Shown one piece after another: positions 1 to 11,170 of a stretch of 64,000 nucleotides of DNA. Position 1 is the stretch's first letter; each line of letters begins with the position of its first letter. The translations under genes were made by a program, and so were the position numbers. This DNA comes from Mycobacterium arosiense ATCC BAA-1401 = DSM 45069. GTDB lineage: Bacteria > Actinomycetota > Actinomycetes > Mycobacteriales > Mycobacteriaceae. A model generated the notes under the pieces. That model did not search any database and was not told the DNA's origin. It worked only from the letters and a program-made list of their open reading frames with translations. The stretch spans positions 16,032 to 80,031 of the forward strand of contig NZ_MVHG01000018.1 in the NCBI RefSeq assembly GCF_002086125.1, in the 5' to 3' direction.

Positions 1-1
1 C

Positions 2-532
2 GTGGTCAACAACGCCGGGGGATCACCCTACGTGCTGACCGCGGAGTCCAGCGCCAAGTTCAACCGCAAGATCATCGAACTCAATCTCATTGGCGCCTTG
101 TCGGTTTCGCAGCACGCGAACGCTCAGATGCAGGGCCAGGAACGGGGCGGGTCGATCGTCAACATCTGCAGTCTGTCCGGCCGCCGGCCCTCGCCGGGCA
201 CTGGGGCCTACGGCGCGGCCAAGGCGGGTCTGGAAAGCCTCACCCAGACGCTGGCCGTCGAATGGGGCCCGAAGGTCCGGGTGAACGCCTGCGTGGTCGG
301 CATGGTGGAGACCGAGCAGTCCGAATTGTTCTACGGCGACGCCGAGTCCATCGCCGCGATCTCGAAGAATGTGCCGCTGGGCCGGCTGGCCAAGCCCGCC
401 GACATCGGTTGGGCCACAGCGTTTCTGGCCTCCGATGCGGCGTCCTACATCAGTGGTGCCTCGTTGGAGGTGCACGGCGGCGGCGAGCCGCCGCACTATC
501 TGGCCACCACGAACGCGAGCGCGATCAAGTAG
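2..532 (+). CDS. Short-chain dehydrogenase/reductase (Rv3549c-like), 5' truncated
   Basis: This is the C-terminal 176 residues of an NAD(P)-dependent SDR; the start and the TGxxxGxG nucleotide loop lie before the window. Seen here are NNAG near visible residue 3, the SLSG serine region, the catalytic pair Y70xxxK74 (visible numbering) and the usual C-terminal SGASLEVHGGG strand. It is followed after 14 bp by a second SDR on the same strand, with GAGGAG acting as the next gene's ribosome site, so the two look co-transcribed. In M. tuberculosis the pair Rv3549c-Rv3548c occupies this place beside the ipdAB genes. The substrate is probably a hydroxysteroid or hydroxyacyl-CoA, which is inferred from context only. 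Confidence 0.85.
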   Translation: MVNNAGGSPYVLTAESSAKFNRKIIELNLIGALSVSQHANAQMQGQERGGSIVNICSLSGRRPSPGTGAYGAAKAGLESLTQTLAVEWGPKVRVNACVVGMVETEQSELFYGDAESIAAISKNVPLGRLAKPADIGWATAFLASDAASYISGASLEVHGGGEPPHYLATTNASAIK

Positions 533-546
533 AGGAGAAGAAAACT

Positions 547-2790
<2,244 letters not shown>

Positions 2791-2812
2791 CAGATGCTGG
2801 AACGCTCGAGCG

Positions 2813-3985
<1,173 letters not shown>

Positions 3986-3986
3986 C

Positions 3987-4000
3987 TAGAACACGTTTCA
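3987..4000. promoter_or_regulatory. KstR operator, fadA5 side
   Basis: TAGAACACGTTTCA fits the KstR consensus TnnAACnnGTTnnA. It lies 10 bp upstream of the fadA5 start, in the 133-bp divergent region with cyp125. KstR is the TetR-family repressor of mycobacterial sterol catabolism, released by cholestenoyl-CoA type ligands. Confidence 0.85.
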
Positions 4001-4065
4001 TTACTCTGACAAGCGAGGATGGTGACCTGCCTTTTATCTGCGCAGGAGGCGTGTTTTACTGGCAC

Positions 4066-4079
4066 TAGAACACGTTGCA
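4066..4079. promoter_or_regulatory. KstR operator, cyp125 side
   Basis: TAGAACACGTTGCA fits TnnAACnnGTTnnA and lies 30 bp upstream of the cyp125 ATG. The two boxes in this divergent region are 65 bp apart, so each promoter appears to have its own operator. AAGGAG follows at 4094-4099 as the cyp125 ribosome site. Confidence 0.87.
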
Positions 4080-4109
4080 ATTAGTGTTGTAATAAGGAGC
4101 GCACCCTAC

Positions 4110-5360
4110 ATGGCACCCCCCAACATTCCCGCCGACTTCGACTTTCTCGACCCCGACGTCAACCTCGCCGGGTTGCCGGTCGAGGAACTCGCGCAGCTTC
4201 GCAAGGCGGAGCCGATCCACTGGGTGGACATCCCGAATGGCGCGGGCGGGTTCGAGGACCACGGCTACTGGATCGTCACCAAGCACGCCGACGTCAAGGA
4301 GGTGTCGAAGCGCAGCGACATCTTCTCGAGCTGGATGAACGGCGCCATCCCGACCTGGCCGCCGGAGATGAAGCGCGAGCAGGTCGAGCTGCAGCGCAGC
4401 GTCATGCTCAACATGGACGCGCCACACCACACCCGGCTGCGAAAGATCATCTCCCGCGGGTTCACCCCGCGGGCCATCGGGCGGCTGGAAGCCGAACTGG
4501 CCCAGCGCGCCCAGAACATCGCAGCGACCGCCGCCAAGGAGGGCAGCGGCGACTTCGTCGAACAGGTCTCGTGCGAGCTGCCCCTGCAGGCCATCGCCGG
4601 TCTGCTCGGCGTACCCCAGGAGGATCGCGACAAGCTCTTCCGCTGGTCCAACGAGATGACCGGCGGCACCGACCCCGAGTACGCCCACGTCGATCCCGCG
4701 CAGTCGTCGATGGAACTGATCACCTACGCCATGGCGATGGCGGCGGAGCGGAGCGAGAACCCGACCGACGACATCGTCACCACGCTCGTCCAGGCCGACA
4801 TCGACGGTGAGAAGCTCTCCGACGACGAGTTCGGCTTCTTCGTGGTCATGCTGGCCGTGGCGGGCAACGAGACCACGCGTAATTCGATCACCCACGGCAT
4901 GATCGCTTTTGCCGACAACCCCGATCAGTGGGAGCTGTTCAAGAGGGAGCGCCCGTCGACCGCGGCCGACGAGATCATCCGGTGGGCCACCCCGGTATCG
5001 GCCTTCCAGCGCACCGCCAACGAGGACACCGAGCTGGCCGGCGTGCAGATCAAGAAGGGTCAGCGGGTGGTGATGTCCTACCGCTCCGCCAATTTCGACG
5101 AAGAGGTCTTCGAGGACCCGCACAACTTCAACATCCTGCGCGACCCGAACCCGCACGTCGGCTTCGGCGGCACCGGCGCCCACTACTGCATCGGCGCGAA
5201 CCTGGCCCGCATGACGATCAACCTGATCTTCAACGCCGTCGCCGATCACATGCCGGACCTCAAGCCGATCGGCGAGCCCGAGCGGTTGCGGTCGGGCTGG
5301 CTCAACGGCATCAAGCACTGGCAGGTCGACTACGCCGGCAAGGCCGCGGTGACGACCTGA
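4110..5360 (+). CDS. cyp125: Steroid C26/C27-monooxygenase cytochrome P450 CYP125
   Basis: A 416-residue P450 that hydroxylates and oxidises the terminal methyl of cholesterol or cholest-4-en-3-one to the C26/27 acid, the first step of side-chain breakdown. The I-helix has AGNETTRN, the K-helix has DEIIR, and the heme loop is FGGTGAHYCIG with C360 as thiolate ligand. It is shorter at the N-terminus than M. tuberculosis CYP125A1 (433 residues); the ATG at 4110 has AAGGAG 10 bp upstream, and the long MDAPHHTRLRKIISRGFTP block is kept. It heads the operon with fadE28-fadE29-chsH2-chsH1-ltp2 and is joined to fadE28 by TGATG. The likely electron donor is the ferredoxin FdxD encoded at 40139. Confidence 0.96.
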   Translation: MAPPNIPADFDFLDPDVNLAGLPVEELAQLRKAEPIHWVDIPNGAGGFEDHGYWIVTKHADVKEVSKRSDIFSSWMNGAIPTWPPEMKREQVELQRSVMLNMDAPHHTRLRKIISRGFTPRAIGRLEAELAQRAQNIAATAAKEGSGDFVEQVSCELPLQAIAGLLGVPQEDRDKLFRWSNEMTGGTDPEYAHVDPAQSSMELITYAMAMAAERSENPTDDIVTTLVQADIDGEKLSDDEFGFFVVMLAVAGNETTRNSITHGMIAFADNPDQWELFKRERPSTAADEIIRWATPVSAFQRTANEDTELAGVQIKKGQRVVMSYRSANFDEEVFEDPHNFNILRDPNPHVGFGGTGAHYCIGANLARMTINLIFNAVADHMPDLKPIGEPERLRSGWLNGIKHWQVDYAGKAAVTT

Positions 5361-6373
5361 TGGACTTCGAGCTGACCGCGACGCAACAGGCCGTCGCCGA
5401 CGTCGTCACGTCGGTGTTCGAGCGCGAATTAAGCTGGGACGCTATGGTCAACGGCGGTGTGACGGCACTCCCGGTGCCCGAGCGCCTCGGCGGCGACGGC
5501 GTGAGCCTGCCCGAGGTCGCCACCGTGCTGACCGAGGTCGGTCGCCATGGCGCCATCACGCCGGCCCTGGCCACACTGGGTTTCGGCGTGCTGCCGCTGC
5601 TCGATCTGGCCTCCGACGAACAGCAGGACCGATTTCTGGCCGGAGTCACCAAGGGCGGGGTGCTGACCGCCGCGCTCAACGAGCCGGGTACCGCCCTGCC
5701 GGACCGGCCGTCGACCACGTTTGCGGGCGGCCGCCTGTCGGGCACCAAGGTCGGCGTCGGCTATGCGGGACAAGCGGATTGGATCATCGTGACCGCCGAC
5801 AGTGCGGTGGTGGTGGTGTCGCCGAAGGCCAACGGCGTCGAGGCGGTCCAGACCCCCACCTCCAACGGCTCCGAGGAGTACACGGTCACGTTCGCCGACG
5901 TCGCGGTCGACGACTCCGACGTGTTGGCCGGCGCGACGGCGCCCCGGGTCAATCAGTTGGCGCTGGCCGCCATCGGCGCCTACGCCGACGGGCTCGTGGC
6001 CGGGGCGCTGCGGCTGACCGCCGATTATGTGGCCAACCGCAAGCAGTTCGGCAAGCCGCTCTCGACGTTTCAGACCGTGGCGGCGCAGCTCGCCGAGGTC
6101 TACATCGCCTCGCGCACCATCGATTTGGCGGCCAAGTCGGTGGTGTGGCGGCTGTCCGAGGGCCGGGACGCCGACGACGACCTCGACGTCCTCGGTTACT
6201 GGATCACCTCGCAGGCGCCGCCGGTGATGCAGCTCTGCCATCACCTACACGGCGGCATGGGGATGGACATCACTTACCCGATGCACCGCTACTACTCCAC
6301 GATCAAAGACCTGTCCCGACTGCTGGGCGGCTCTTCTCATCGGCTCGATTTGGTGGGAGCGCAATGTTCATAG
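5360..6373 (+). CDS. fadE28: Acyl-CoA dehydrogenase FadE28 (ChsE1)
   Basis: A 337-residue acyl-CoA dehydrogenase-like subunit. In M. tuberculosis, FadE28 (ChsE1) and FadE29 (ChsE2) form an alpha2beta2 enzyme that dehydrogenates the three-carbon side chain of 3-oxo-pregn-4-ene-20-carboxyl-CoA. The ATG at 5360 overlaps the cyp125 stop (TGATG). The protein is short for a classical acyl-CoA dehydrogenase and is typical of the degenerate member of such pairs. The C-terminal helical domain is visible, with NRKQFGKPLSTFQ and the HHLHGGMGMD motif. It ends 10 bp inside fadE29, so the two are translationally coupled. Confidence 0.94.
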   Translation: MDFELTATQQAVADVVTSVFERELSWDAMVNGGVTALPVPERLGGDGVSLPEVATVLTEVGRHGAITPALATLGFGVLPLLDLASDEQQDRFLAGVTKGGVLTAALNEPGTALPDRPSTTFAGGRLSGTKVGVGYAGQADWIIVTADSAVVVVSPKANGVEAVQTPTSNGSEEYTVTFADVAVDDSDVLAGATAPRVNQLALAAIGAYADGLVAGALRLTADYVANRKQFGKPLSTFQTVAAQLAEVYIASRTIDLAAKSVVWRLSEGRDADDDLDVLGYWITSQAPPVMQLCHHLHGGMGMDITYPMHRYYSTIKDLSRLLGGSSHRLDLVGAQCS

Positions 6374-7527
6374 ACCTGACCCCCGAGCAGCGCCAGCTGC
6401 AAGCGGAACTGCGGGAGTACTTCTCGAACCTGATCTCGTCCGACGAGATGAAGGCGATGGAGTCCGACCGGCACAACGCGGCCTACCGCGCGGTGATCCG
6501 GCGGATGGGCCGTGACGGCAAGCTCGGGGTGGGCTGGCCAAAGGAGTTCGGCGGCTTGGGCTTCGGCCCGATCGAGCAGTCGATCTTCGTCAACGAGGCG
6601 CACCGGGCCGACGTGCCGCTGCCCGCGGTGACGCTGCAGACCGTGGGTCCGACGCTGCAGCAGTTCGGCAGCGAAGAGCAGAAGAAGAAGTTCCTGCCCG
6701 CCATCCTGGCCGGCGAGGTGCACTTCGCGATCGGATACACCGAGCCCGAGGCCGGCACCGACCTGGCCTCCCTGCGCACCACCGCGGTGCGCCAGGGCGA
6801 CGAGTACATCGTCAACGGACAGAAGATCTTCACCACCGGCGCCCACGACGCCGACTACATCTGGCTGGCCTGCCGCACCGACCCGGAAGCCGTGAAACAC
6901 AAGGGCATTTCGATCCTGATCGTCGACACCAAGGATCCCGGTTACTCCTGGACGCCGATCATCCTGTCCGACGGTGCCCATCACACCAACGCCACCTACT
7001 ACAACGACGTGCGGGTGCCCGCCGACATGCTGGTGGGCCAGGAGAACGGCGGCTGGCGGCTGATCACCACCCAGCTCAACAACGAGCGGGTGATGCTGGG
7101 TCCGGCGGGCCGCACCGCCGGCATCTACGACCGGGTGCACGCCTGGGCGTCCAAGCCGGGCAGCGACGGCGTCACGCCGATCGATCACGCCGACGTCAAG
7201 CGGGCGCTGGGTGAGATTCACGCGATGTGGCGGATCAACGAACTGCTGAACTGGCAGGTGGCCGCCGCCGGCGAAGACATCAACGTGGCCGACGCCGCGT
7301 CGACGAAAGTCTTTGGTACCGAGAAGATTCAGTACATTGGTCGGCTCGCCGAGGAGATCGTGGGCAAGTACGGCAACCCCGCCGATTCGGACACCGCCGA
7401 CCTGCTGAAGTGGCTGGACTCCCAGACCAAGCGCAATCTCGTCATCACCTTCGGCGGCGGCGTCAACGAAGTGATGCGCGAGATGATCGCCGCCGCCGGA
7501 CTCAAAGTGCCGAGGGTGCCACGATGA
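6364..7527 (+). CDS. fadE29: Acyl-CoA dehydrogenase FadE29 (ChsE2)
   Basis: A 387-residue acyl-CoA dehydrogenase, the same length as M. tuberculosis FadE29. It is the partner of FadE28 in the heterotetramer that introduces the double bond in the C3 side-chain CoA ester. Visible features are IGYTEPEAGTDLASLRT (FAD/substrate loop, around residue 122), the NNERVML helix and the C-terminal FGGGVNEVMREMIA motif. The ATG at 6364 overlaps the end of fadE28 by 10 bp. Its own end overlaps chsH2 as ATGA. Such overlaps keep the two subunits in fixed ratio. Confidence 0.95.
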   Translation: MFIDLTPEQRQLQAELREYFSNLISSDEMKAMESDRHNAAYRAVIRRMGRDGKLGVGWPKEFGGLGFGPIEQSIFVNEAHRADVPLPAVTLQTVGPTLQQFGSEEQKKKFLPAILAGEVHFAIGYTEPEAGTDLASLRTTAVRQGDEYIVNGQKIFTTGAHDADYIWLACRTDPEAVKHKGISILIVDTKDPGYSWTPIILSDGAHHTNATYYNDVRVPADMLVGQENGGWRLITTQLNNERVMLGPAGRTAGIYDRVHAWASKPGSDGVTPIDHADVKRALGEIHAMWRINELLNWQVAAAGEDINVADAASTKVFGTEKIQYIGRLAEEIVGKYGNPADSDTADLLKWLDSQTKRNLVITFGGGVNEVMREMIAAAGLKVPRVPR

Positions 7528-8486
7528 CCGACATCCAAAAAGCGGTTGCGGAGATCACCGCCACCGTCGTCGCCGCCCCGCGCGAGGCGCGGGATCCGGT
7601 GAACCAGCCGACGATCAACAATTGGGTCGAGGCGATGGGGGACCGCAACCCGATCTACGTCGACGACGCCGCGGCCAAGGCCGCCGGTCATCCCGGGATC
7701 GTCGCACCACCGGCCATGATTCAGGTGTGGACGATGTTCGGCCTGGGCGGGGAACGCCCGACCGACGACCCCATGGGCCCGATCATGCAGCTGTTCGACG
7801 AGGCCGGCTACATCGGGGTGGTGGCCACCAACTGTGAGCAGACCTACCACCGGTATCTGCGTCCCGGTGAGCAGGTCACCGTCGTCTCCGAGATGCGCGA
7901 CGTGGTGGGTCCCAAGCAGACCGGGCTCGGCGAGGGCTGGTTCATCAATCAACACATCACCTGGCGGGTCGGTGACGAGGATGTGGCCGAGATGGCGTGG
8001 CGCATCCTGAAATTCAGGCCGCGCGAGGATTCGGGCGCGGCCGCGTCGGTCCCTCAGGATCTGGACGCCGACGCCATGATGCGGCCGGCGGTGTCACGCG
8101 ACACCGCTTTCTTCTGGGAGGGCGTCAGGGCGCACGAGCTGCGTATCCAGCGCCTCCCCGAAGGCACGCTGCAGCATCCGCCGGTGCCGGCGGTGTGGCA
8201 GGACAAGGCCGAGCCGATCGACTTCACGGTCGCCGGCGGCCGCGGCACGGTGTTCAGCTACGTGGTGCACCACGCACCGAAGGTGCCCGGTCGCACGCTG
8301 CCGTTCGTGATCGCACTGGTCGAACTGGACGAGGGCGTTCGGATGCTCGGCGAGCTGCGCAACGTCGACCATGCCGAGATCAAGATCGGGATGCCGGTCC
8401 GTGCAACGTATATCGACTTCCCGGCCGGCGAATCCGGCCCGGAGTGGAGCCTCTACGCCTGGGAGCCCGTGGGAGACGAAGCATGA
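7524..8486 (+). CDS. chsH2: Steroid enoyl-CoA hydratase subunit ChsH2 (MaoC-like + DUF35)
   Basis: A 320-residue two-domain protein. Residues about 1-165 are a MaoC-like hot-dog domain and residues about 180-320 a DUF35 OB-fold domain. ChsH1-ChsH2 hydrates 3-oxo-pregna-4,17-diene-20-carboxyl-CoA, and the DUF35 domain binds the aldolase Ltp2, so hydration and retro-aldol cleavage occur in one complex. The DUF35 part (VPAVWQDK, GTVFSYVVHH) lacks the four cysteines of the zinc ribbon often found in such proteins. The ATG at 7524 overlaps the fadE29 stop, and its own stop overlaps chsH1 as ATGA. It is slightly longer than the Mtb protein (311 residues). Confidence 0.94.
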   Translation: MTDIQKAVAEITATVVAAPREARDPVNQPTINNWVEAMGDRNPIYVDDAAAKAAGHPGIVAPPAMIQVWTMFGLGGERPTDDPMGPIMQLFDEAGYIGVVATNCEQTYHRYLRPGEQVTVVSEMRDVVGPKQTGLGEGWFINQHITWRVGDEDVAEMAWRILKFRPREDSGAAASVPQDLDADAMMRPAVSRDTAFFWEGVRAHELRIQRLPEGTLQHPPVPAVWQDKAEPIDFTVAGGRGTVFSYVVHHAPKVPGRTLPFVIALVELDEGVRMLGELRNVDHAEIKIGMPVRATYIDFPAGESGPEWSLYAWEPVGDEA

Positions 8487-8884
8487 GCGCACCTGTTGTT
8501 GAAGTGGGCACCACCCTGCCCGAACTCAAGCTGCATGGCACGCCGACCTTTATCATCTCGACGGCCCTGGCGACCAGGGACTTTCAGGACGTGCACCACG
8601 ACCGGGACCTGGCGCAGGCCAAGGGTTCCAAGGACATCTTCGTCAACATCCTCACCGACACCGGGCTGGTGCAGCGTTACGTCACCGACTGGGCGGGGCC
8701 GACGGCGCTGATCAAGTCGATCGGCCTGCGGCTCGGTGTGCCGTGGTACGCCTACGACACCGTCACCTTCTCCGGCGAGGTGACCGCCATCGACAACGGC
8801 CTGGTCACGCTGAAGGTGTTAGGCCGCAACAGTCTTGGCGATCATGTCATCGCCAACGTGACGCTGACGATCGGGGGCGCATAG
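8483..8884 (+). CDS. chsH1: Steroid enoyl-CoA hydratase subunit ChsH1 (MaoC-like)
   Basis: A 133-residue single hot-dog domain that pairs with the MaoC-like half of ChsH2. The hydratase-2 motif is recognisable as RDFQDVHHDRDLAQAKG near residue 30, with the Asp-x4-His type catalytic pair. In M. tuberculosis the catalytic residues of the ChsH1-ChsH2 complex are supplied by the ChsH1 half. The start at 8483 overlaps the chsH2 stop (ATGA), and the stop is immediately followed by the ltp2 ATG with no gap. The upstream in-frame extension lies inside chsH2 and is not used. Confidence 0.94.
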   Translation: MSAPVVEVGTTLPELKLHGTPTFIISTALATRDFQDVHHDRDLAQAKGSKDIFVNILTDTGLVQRYVTDWAGPTALIKSIGLRLGVPWYAYDTVTFSGEVTAIDNGLVTLKVLGRNSLGDHVIANVTLTIGGA

Positions 8885-10066
8885 ATGTCAGCGGGCTTGT
8901 TGAACGGCCGAGCCGCGATCGTCGGCATCGGCGCCACCGACTTCTCCAAGGACTCCGGCCGCAGTGAACTGCGGTTGGCCGCCGAGGCGGTGCTGGATGC
9001 GCTGGACGACGCCGGGCTGAATCCGTCCGACGTCGACGGGCTGACCACCTTCACCATGGACACCAACAACGAGACCGCCGTCGCCCGCGCGGTCGGCATC
9101 GGCGACCTGAAATTCTTCTCGCAGATCGGATATGGCGGTGGCGCCGCGTGCGCGACCGTGCAGCAGGCGGCGCTCGCCGTGGCCACCGGGGTGGCCGACG
9201 TCGTCGTCGCATACCGGGCGTTCAACGAGCGATCGGGCATGCGATTCGGTCAGGTGCAGACCCGGTTGGTGGGAACCGCCGGCGTGCAGGCTGATTCGAC
9301 CGCGGCGGACAATTCGTTCTCCTACCCGCACGGGCTGTCCACGCCAGCCGCCCAGGTCGCGATGATCGCCCAGCGCTACATGCATCTGTCCGGTGCCAGC
9401 AGCCGGGACTTCGGGGCGATCTCGGTGGCCGACCGCAAGCACGCGGCCAAGAATCCGAAGGCGTACTTCTACGAGAAGCCGATAACCATTGAGGACCACC
9501 AGAATTCGCGGTGGATCGCCGAGCCGCTGCGGCTGTTGGACTGCTGCCAGGAGACCGACGGGGCGGTCGCAATCGTGGTGACGTCGCCGGAGCGGGCGAA
9601 GGATCTCAAGCAGCGACCGGCGATCATCGAGGCGGCCGCGCAGGGCTCCAGCCCCGACCAGTACACGATGGTCAGCTATTACCGGCCCGAGCTCGGACTG
9701 CCCGAGATGGGTGTGGTGGGTCAGCAGCTTTGGCAGCAGTCGGGCCTGAAGCCGACCGATATCCAGACCGCTGTGCTCTACGACCACTTCACCCCGTTCA
9801 CGCTGATTCAGTTGGAAGAGTTGGGGTTTTGCGGCAAGGGCGAGGCCAAGGACTTCATCGCCGACGGTGCCATCGAGATCGGGGGACGGCTGCCGATCAA
9901 CACCCATGGCGGCCAACTCGGCGAGGCCTACATTCACGGCATGAACGGCATCGCCGAGGGCGTGCGCCAGCTGCGGGGCACCTCGGTGAACCCGGTGCCC
10001 GACGTTGAGCATGTCCTCGTCACCGCCGGAACCGGTGTCCCCACGTCGGGCCTGATCCTGGGCTAG
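8885..10066 (+). CDS. ltp2: Steroid side-chain aldolase Ltp2 (thiolase-like)
   Basis: A 393-residue thiolase-superfamily protein that catalyses retro-aldol cleavage of 17-hydroxy-3-oxo-pregn-4-ene-20-carboxyl-CoA to androst-4-ene-3,17-dione and propionyl-CoA, acting with the DUF35 domain of ChsH2. The first thiolase cysteine is absent in the usual VxCxSG position (YGGGAACATVQ), in line with an aldolase rather than a thiolase role. INTHGGQLGEAYIHGMNG near residue 340 is the equivalent of the GHPxG histidine loop. It is the last gene of the cyp125 operon; downstream is a palindrome-rich spacer rather than the PPE63 gene found there in M. tuberculosis. Confidence 0.94.
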   Translation: MSAGLLNGRAAIVGIGATDFSKDSGRSELRLAAEAVLDALDDAGLNPSDVDGLTTFTMDTNNETAVARAVGIGDLKFFSQIGYGGGAACATVQQAALAVATGVADVVVAYRAFNERSGMRFGQVQTRLVGTAGVQADSTAADNSFSYPHGLSTPAAQVAMIAQRYMHLSGASSRDFGAISVADRKHAAKNPKAYFYEKPITIEDHQNSRWIAEPLRLLDCCQETDGAVAIVVTSPERAKDLKQRPAIIEAAAQGSSPDQYTMVSYYRPELGLPEMGVVGQQLWQQSGLKPTDIQTAVLYDHFTPFTLIQLEELGFCGKGEAKDFIADGAIEIGGRLPINTHGGQLGEAYIHGMNGIAEGVRQLRGTSVNPVPDVEHVLVTAGTGVPTSGLILG

Positions 10067-10108
10067 CGGCCGCCGAGCGTGCCGCGGGACGGCCGGGGCG
10101 CGCGCCGT

Positions 10109-10134
10109 CGAGCGTGAACTTAGTTTCACGCTCG
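10109..10134. repeat. REP-like palindrome, left flank copy 1
   Basis: Perfect 10-bp inverted arms, CGAGCGTGAA (10109-10118) and TTCACGCTCG (10125-10134), around the 6-base loop CTTAGT. It lies 42 bp after the ltp2 stop. The inner motif GTGAA-CTWAG-TTCAC recurs three more times nearby (10144-10164, 11042-11064, 11074-11103). It could form a transcript hairpin and stop the ltp2 operon, but its recurrence on both sides of one gene suggests a repeat family. Confidence 0.75.
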
Positions 10135-10143
10135 TTGCCGACT

Positions 10144-10175
10144 GTCAAACTAACTTCACGGTCGATAAGTGAAGT
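10144..10175. repeat. REP-like palindrome, left flank copy 2
   Basis: The motif CAAACTAACTTCACGG is followed by an inverted copy: arms ACTTCAC (10153-10159) and GTGAAGT (10169-10175). The same CTAACTTCACG core occurs at 11054-11064 and 11084-11094 on the other side of the intervening gene. Confidence 0.65.
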
Positions 10176-10208
10176 GACGCCGGACATGGCACGTGCCACG
10201 CTGCCGGG

Positions 10209-11057
10209 GTGGTGGGTGAGCCGTTTCTGGGCAGCGAGGCCGTTGCTCAAGGCGTTATGACCAGAGGACAACTCTGCACTGGTTATCGTCGGCTATTCCG
10301 AGACGTTTACGTCAATCGGGATGCAGACGTCACTGCCGCGCTACGAGCGAGGGCCGGCTGGTTGTGGTCCGGGCGTAGGGGCGTGGTCGCGGGGTTCGCC
10401 GCCGCAGCGCTACATGGGAGCAAATGGGTCGACGGCATGACAGTCGTGGACCTCATCCACGACAACCGCCACCCCCAGGCTGGAATCAGGGCGCACGGAG
10501 ACCGTATCGAGGACGACGAAATCGTCGCGCTAGGAAAAATCCCGCTGACGGCAGCAGCTAGGACAGCTCTCGATATCGGCTGCTGGTATTCGACCACGGC
10601 GGCGGTTGCCGGCATCGACGCATTGGCTCGCGCGACTGGAATCAAAGCGGCCGAAGTCGAGCTACTCGCGGAAAGGTACTTGCGCCGCCGAGGAATCGTG
10701 CAGGCGCGCAAAGCCATAGCGCTATTCGACAGCGGTGCACAGTCTCCGAAGGAGTCGTGGCTGCGGATTGTGCTGATGCAGGCCGGCTTGCCGCGACCGC
10801 AGACCCAGATTCCCGTGATCGACGAATTCGGCAGCACCTTCGCGTATCTCGATATGGGTTGGGAGGACGTCAAAGTGGCGGTTGAATACGACGGCGACCA
10901 GCATCGCATCGATCGCCGGCAGTACGCATGGGACGTCCGGCGATTGGAGACCATCGAGCGTCTTGGCTGGATCGTTATAAGGGTGGTCGCGGGCGACCGG
11001 CCAGCTGACATCGTTCGCCGGGTGCGTGCGGCTCGCGCCCGCCGAGCGTCGAACTAA
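10209..11057 (+). CDS. Nuclease-like protein with N-terminal AbiEi-type helix-turn-helix region and C-terminal DUF559 domain
   Basis: A 282-residue protein of a family common in mycobacteria. The N-terminal 80 residues (SEAVAQGVMTRGQL, then YRRLFRDVYV) resemble the winged-helix region of AbiEi-type antitoxins. The C-terminal 110 residues resemble DUF559, a Vsr-like restriction-endonuclease fold: PKESWLR near 179 carries the first acidic residue and VEYDGDQH at 225-232 the central acidic cluster. Whether it cuts DNA is unknown. GTG at 10209 is the first start; codons and neighbours give no better choice. Its stop codon TAA lies inside a REP-like repeat, and similar palindromes lie upstream, so the gene looks like an inserted cassette between ltp2 and Rv3538, where M. 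tuberculosis has PPE63. Confidence 0.75.
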   Translation: MVGEPFLGSEAVAQGVMTRGQLCTGYRRLFRDVYVNRDADVTAALRARAGWLWSGRRGVVAGFAAAALHGSKWVDGMTVVDLIHDNRHPQAGIRAHGDRIEDDEIVALGKIPLTAAARTALDIGCWYSTTAAVAGIDALARATGIKAAEVELLAERYLRRRGIVQARKAIALFDSGAQSPKESWLRIVLMQAGLPRPQTQIPVIDEFGSTFAYLDMGWEDVKVAVEYDGDQHRIDRRQYAWDVRRLETIERLGWIVIRVVAGDRPADIVRRVRAARARRASN

Positions 11058-11094
11058 CTTCACGATGACAGACGAACGTGAAACTAACTTCACG
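11042..11094. repeat. REP-like palindromes, right flank, two copies
   Basis: Copy 3 (11042-11064) runs through the stop codon of the nuclease-like gene and ends CTAACTTCACG. Copy 4 has arms CGTGAA (11077-11082) and TTCACG (11089-11094) around ACTAAC. Both match the left-flank motif at 10109-10164. The shared sequence at both borders of a single gene is what suggests a mobile or recently inserted unit. Confidence 0.7.
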
Positions 11095-11153
11095 CTCGGC
11101 GGGAGAGGCCGCACGCTCGGCGGGAGAGGCCGCACGCTCGGCGGGGGAGGCCG
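11091..11153. repeat. Three tandem 21-bp repeats
   Basis: The 21-bp unit begins CACGCTCGGCGGGAGAGG and occurs at 11091-11111, 11112-11132 and 11133-11153; the third copy has one A-to-G change. The first unit starts inside the fourth REP-like palindrome, so repeat expansion seems to have begun there. It lies in the convergent gap between the nuclease-like gene and Rv3538. Confidence 0.9.
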
Positions 11154-11170
11154 ACCCTCGCGCAGCGCCC

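Noticed and set aside
342..350. Possible missing catalytic residue in FadA5 (HPVGS where Mtb has HPVGC)
   Set aside because: The residue is not catalytic; nucleophile C89, H343 and C373 are all present.
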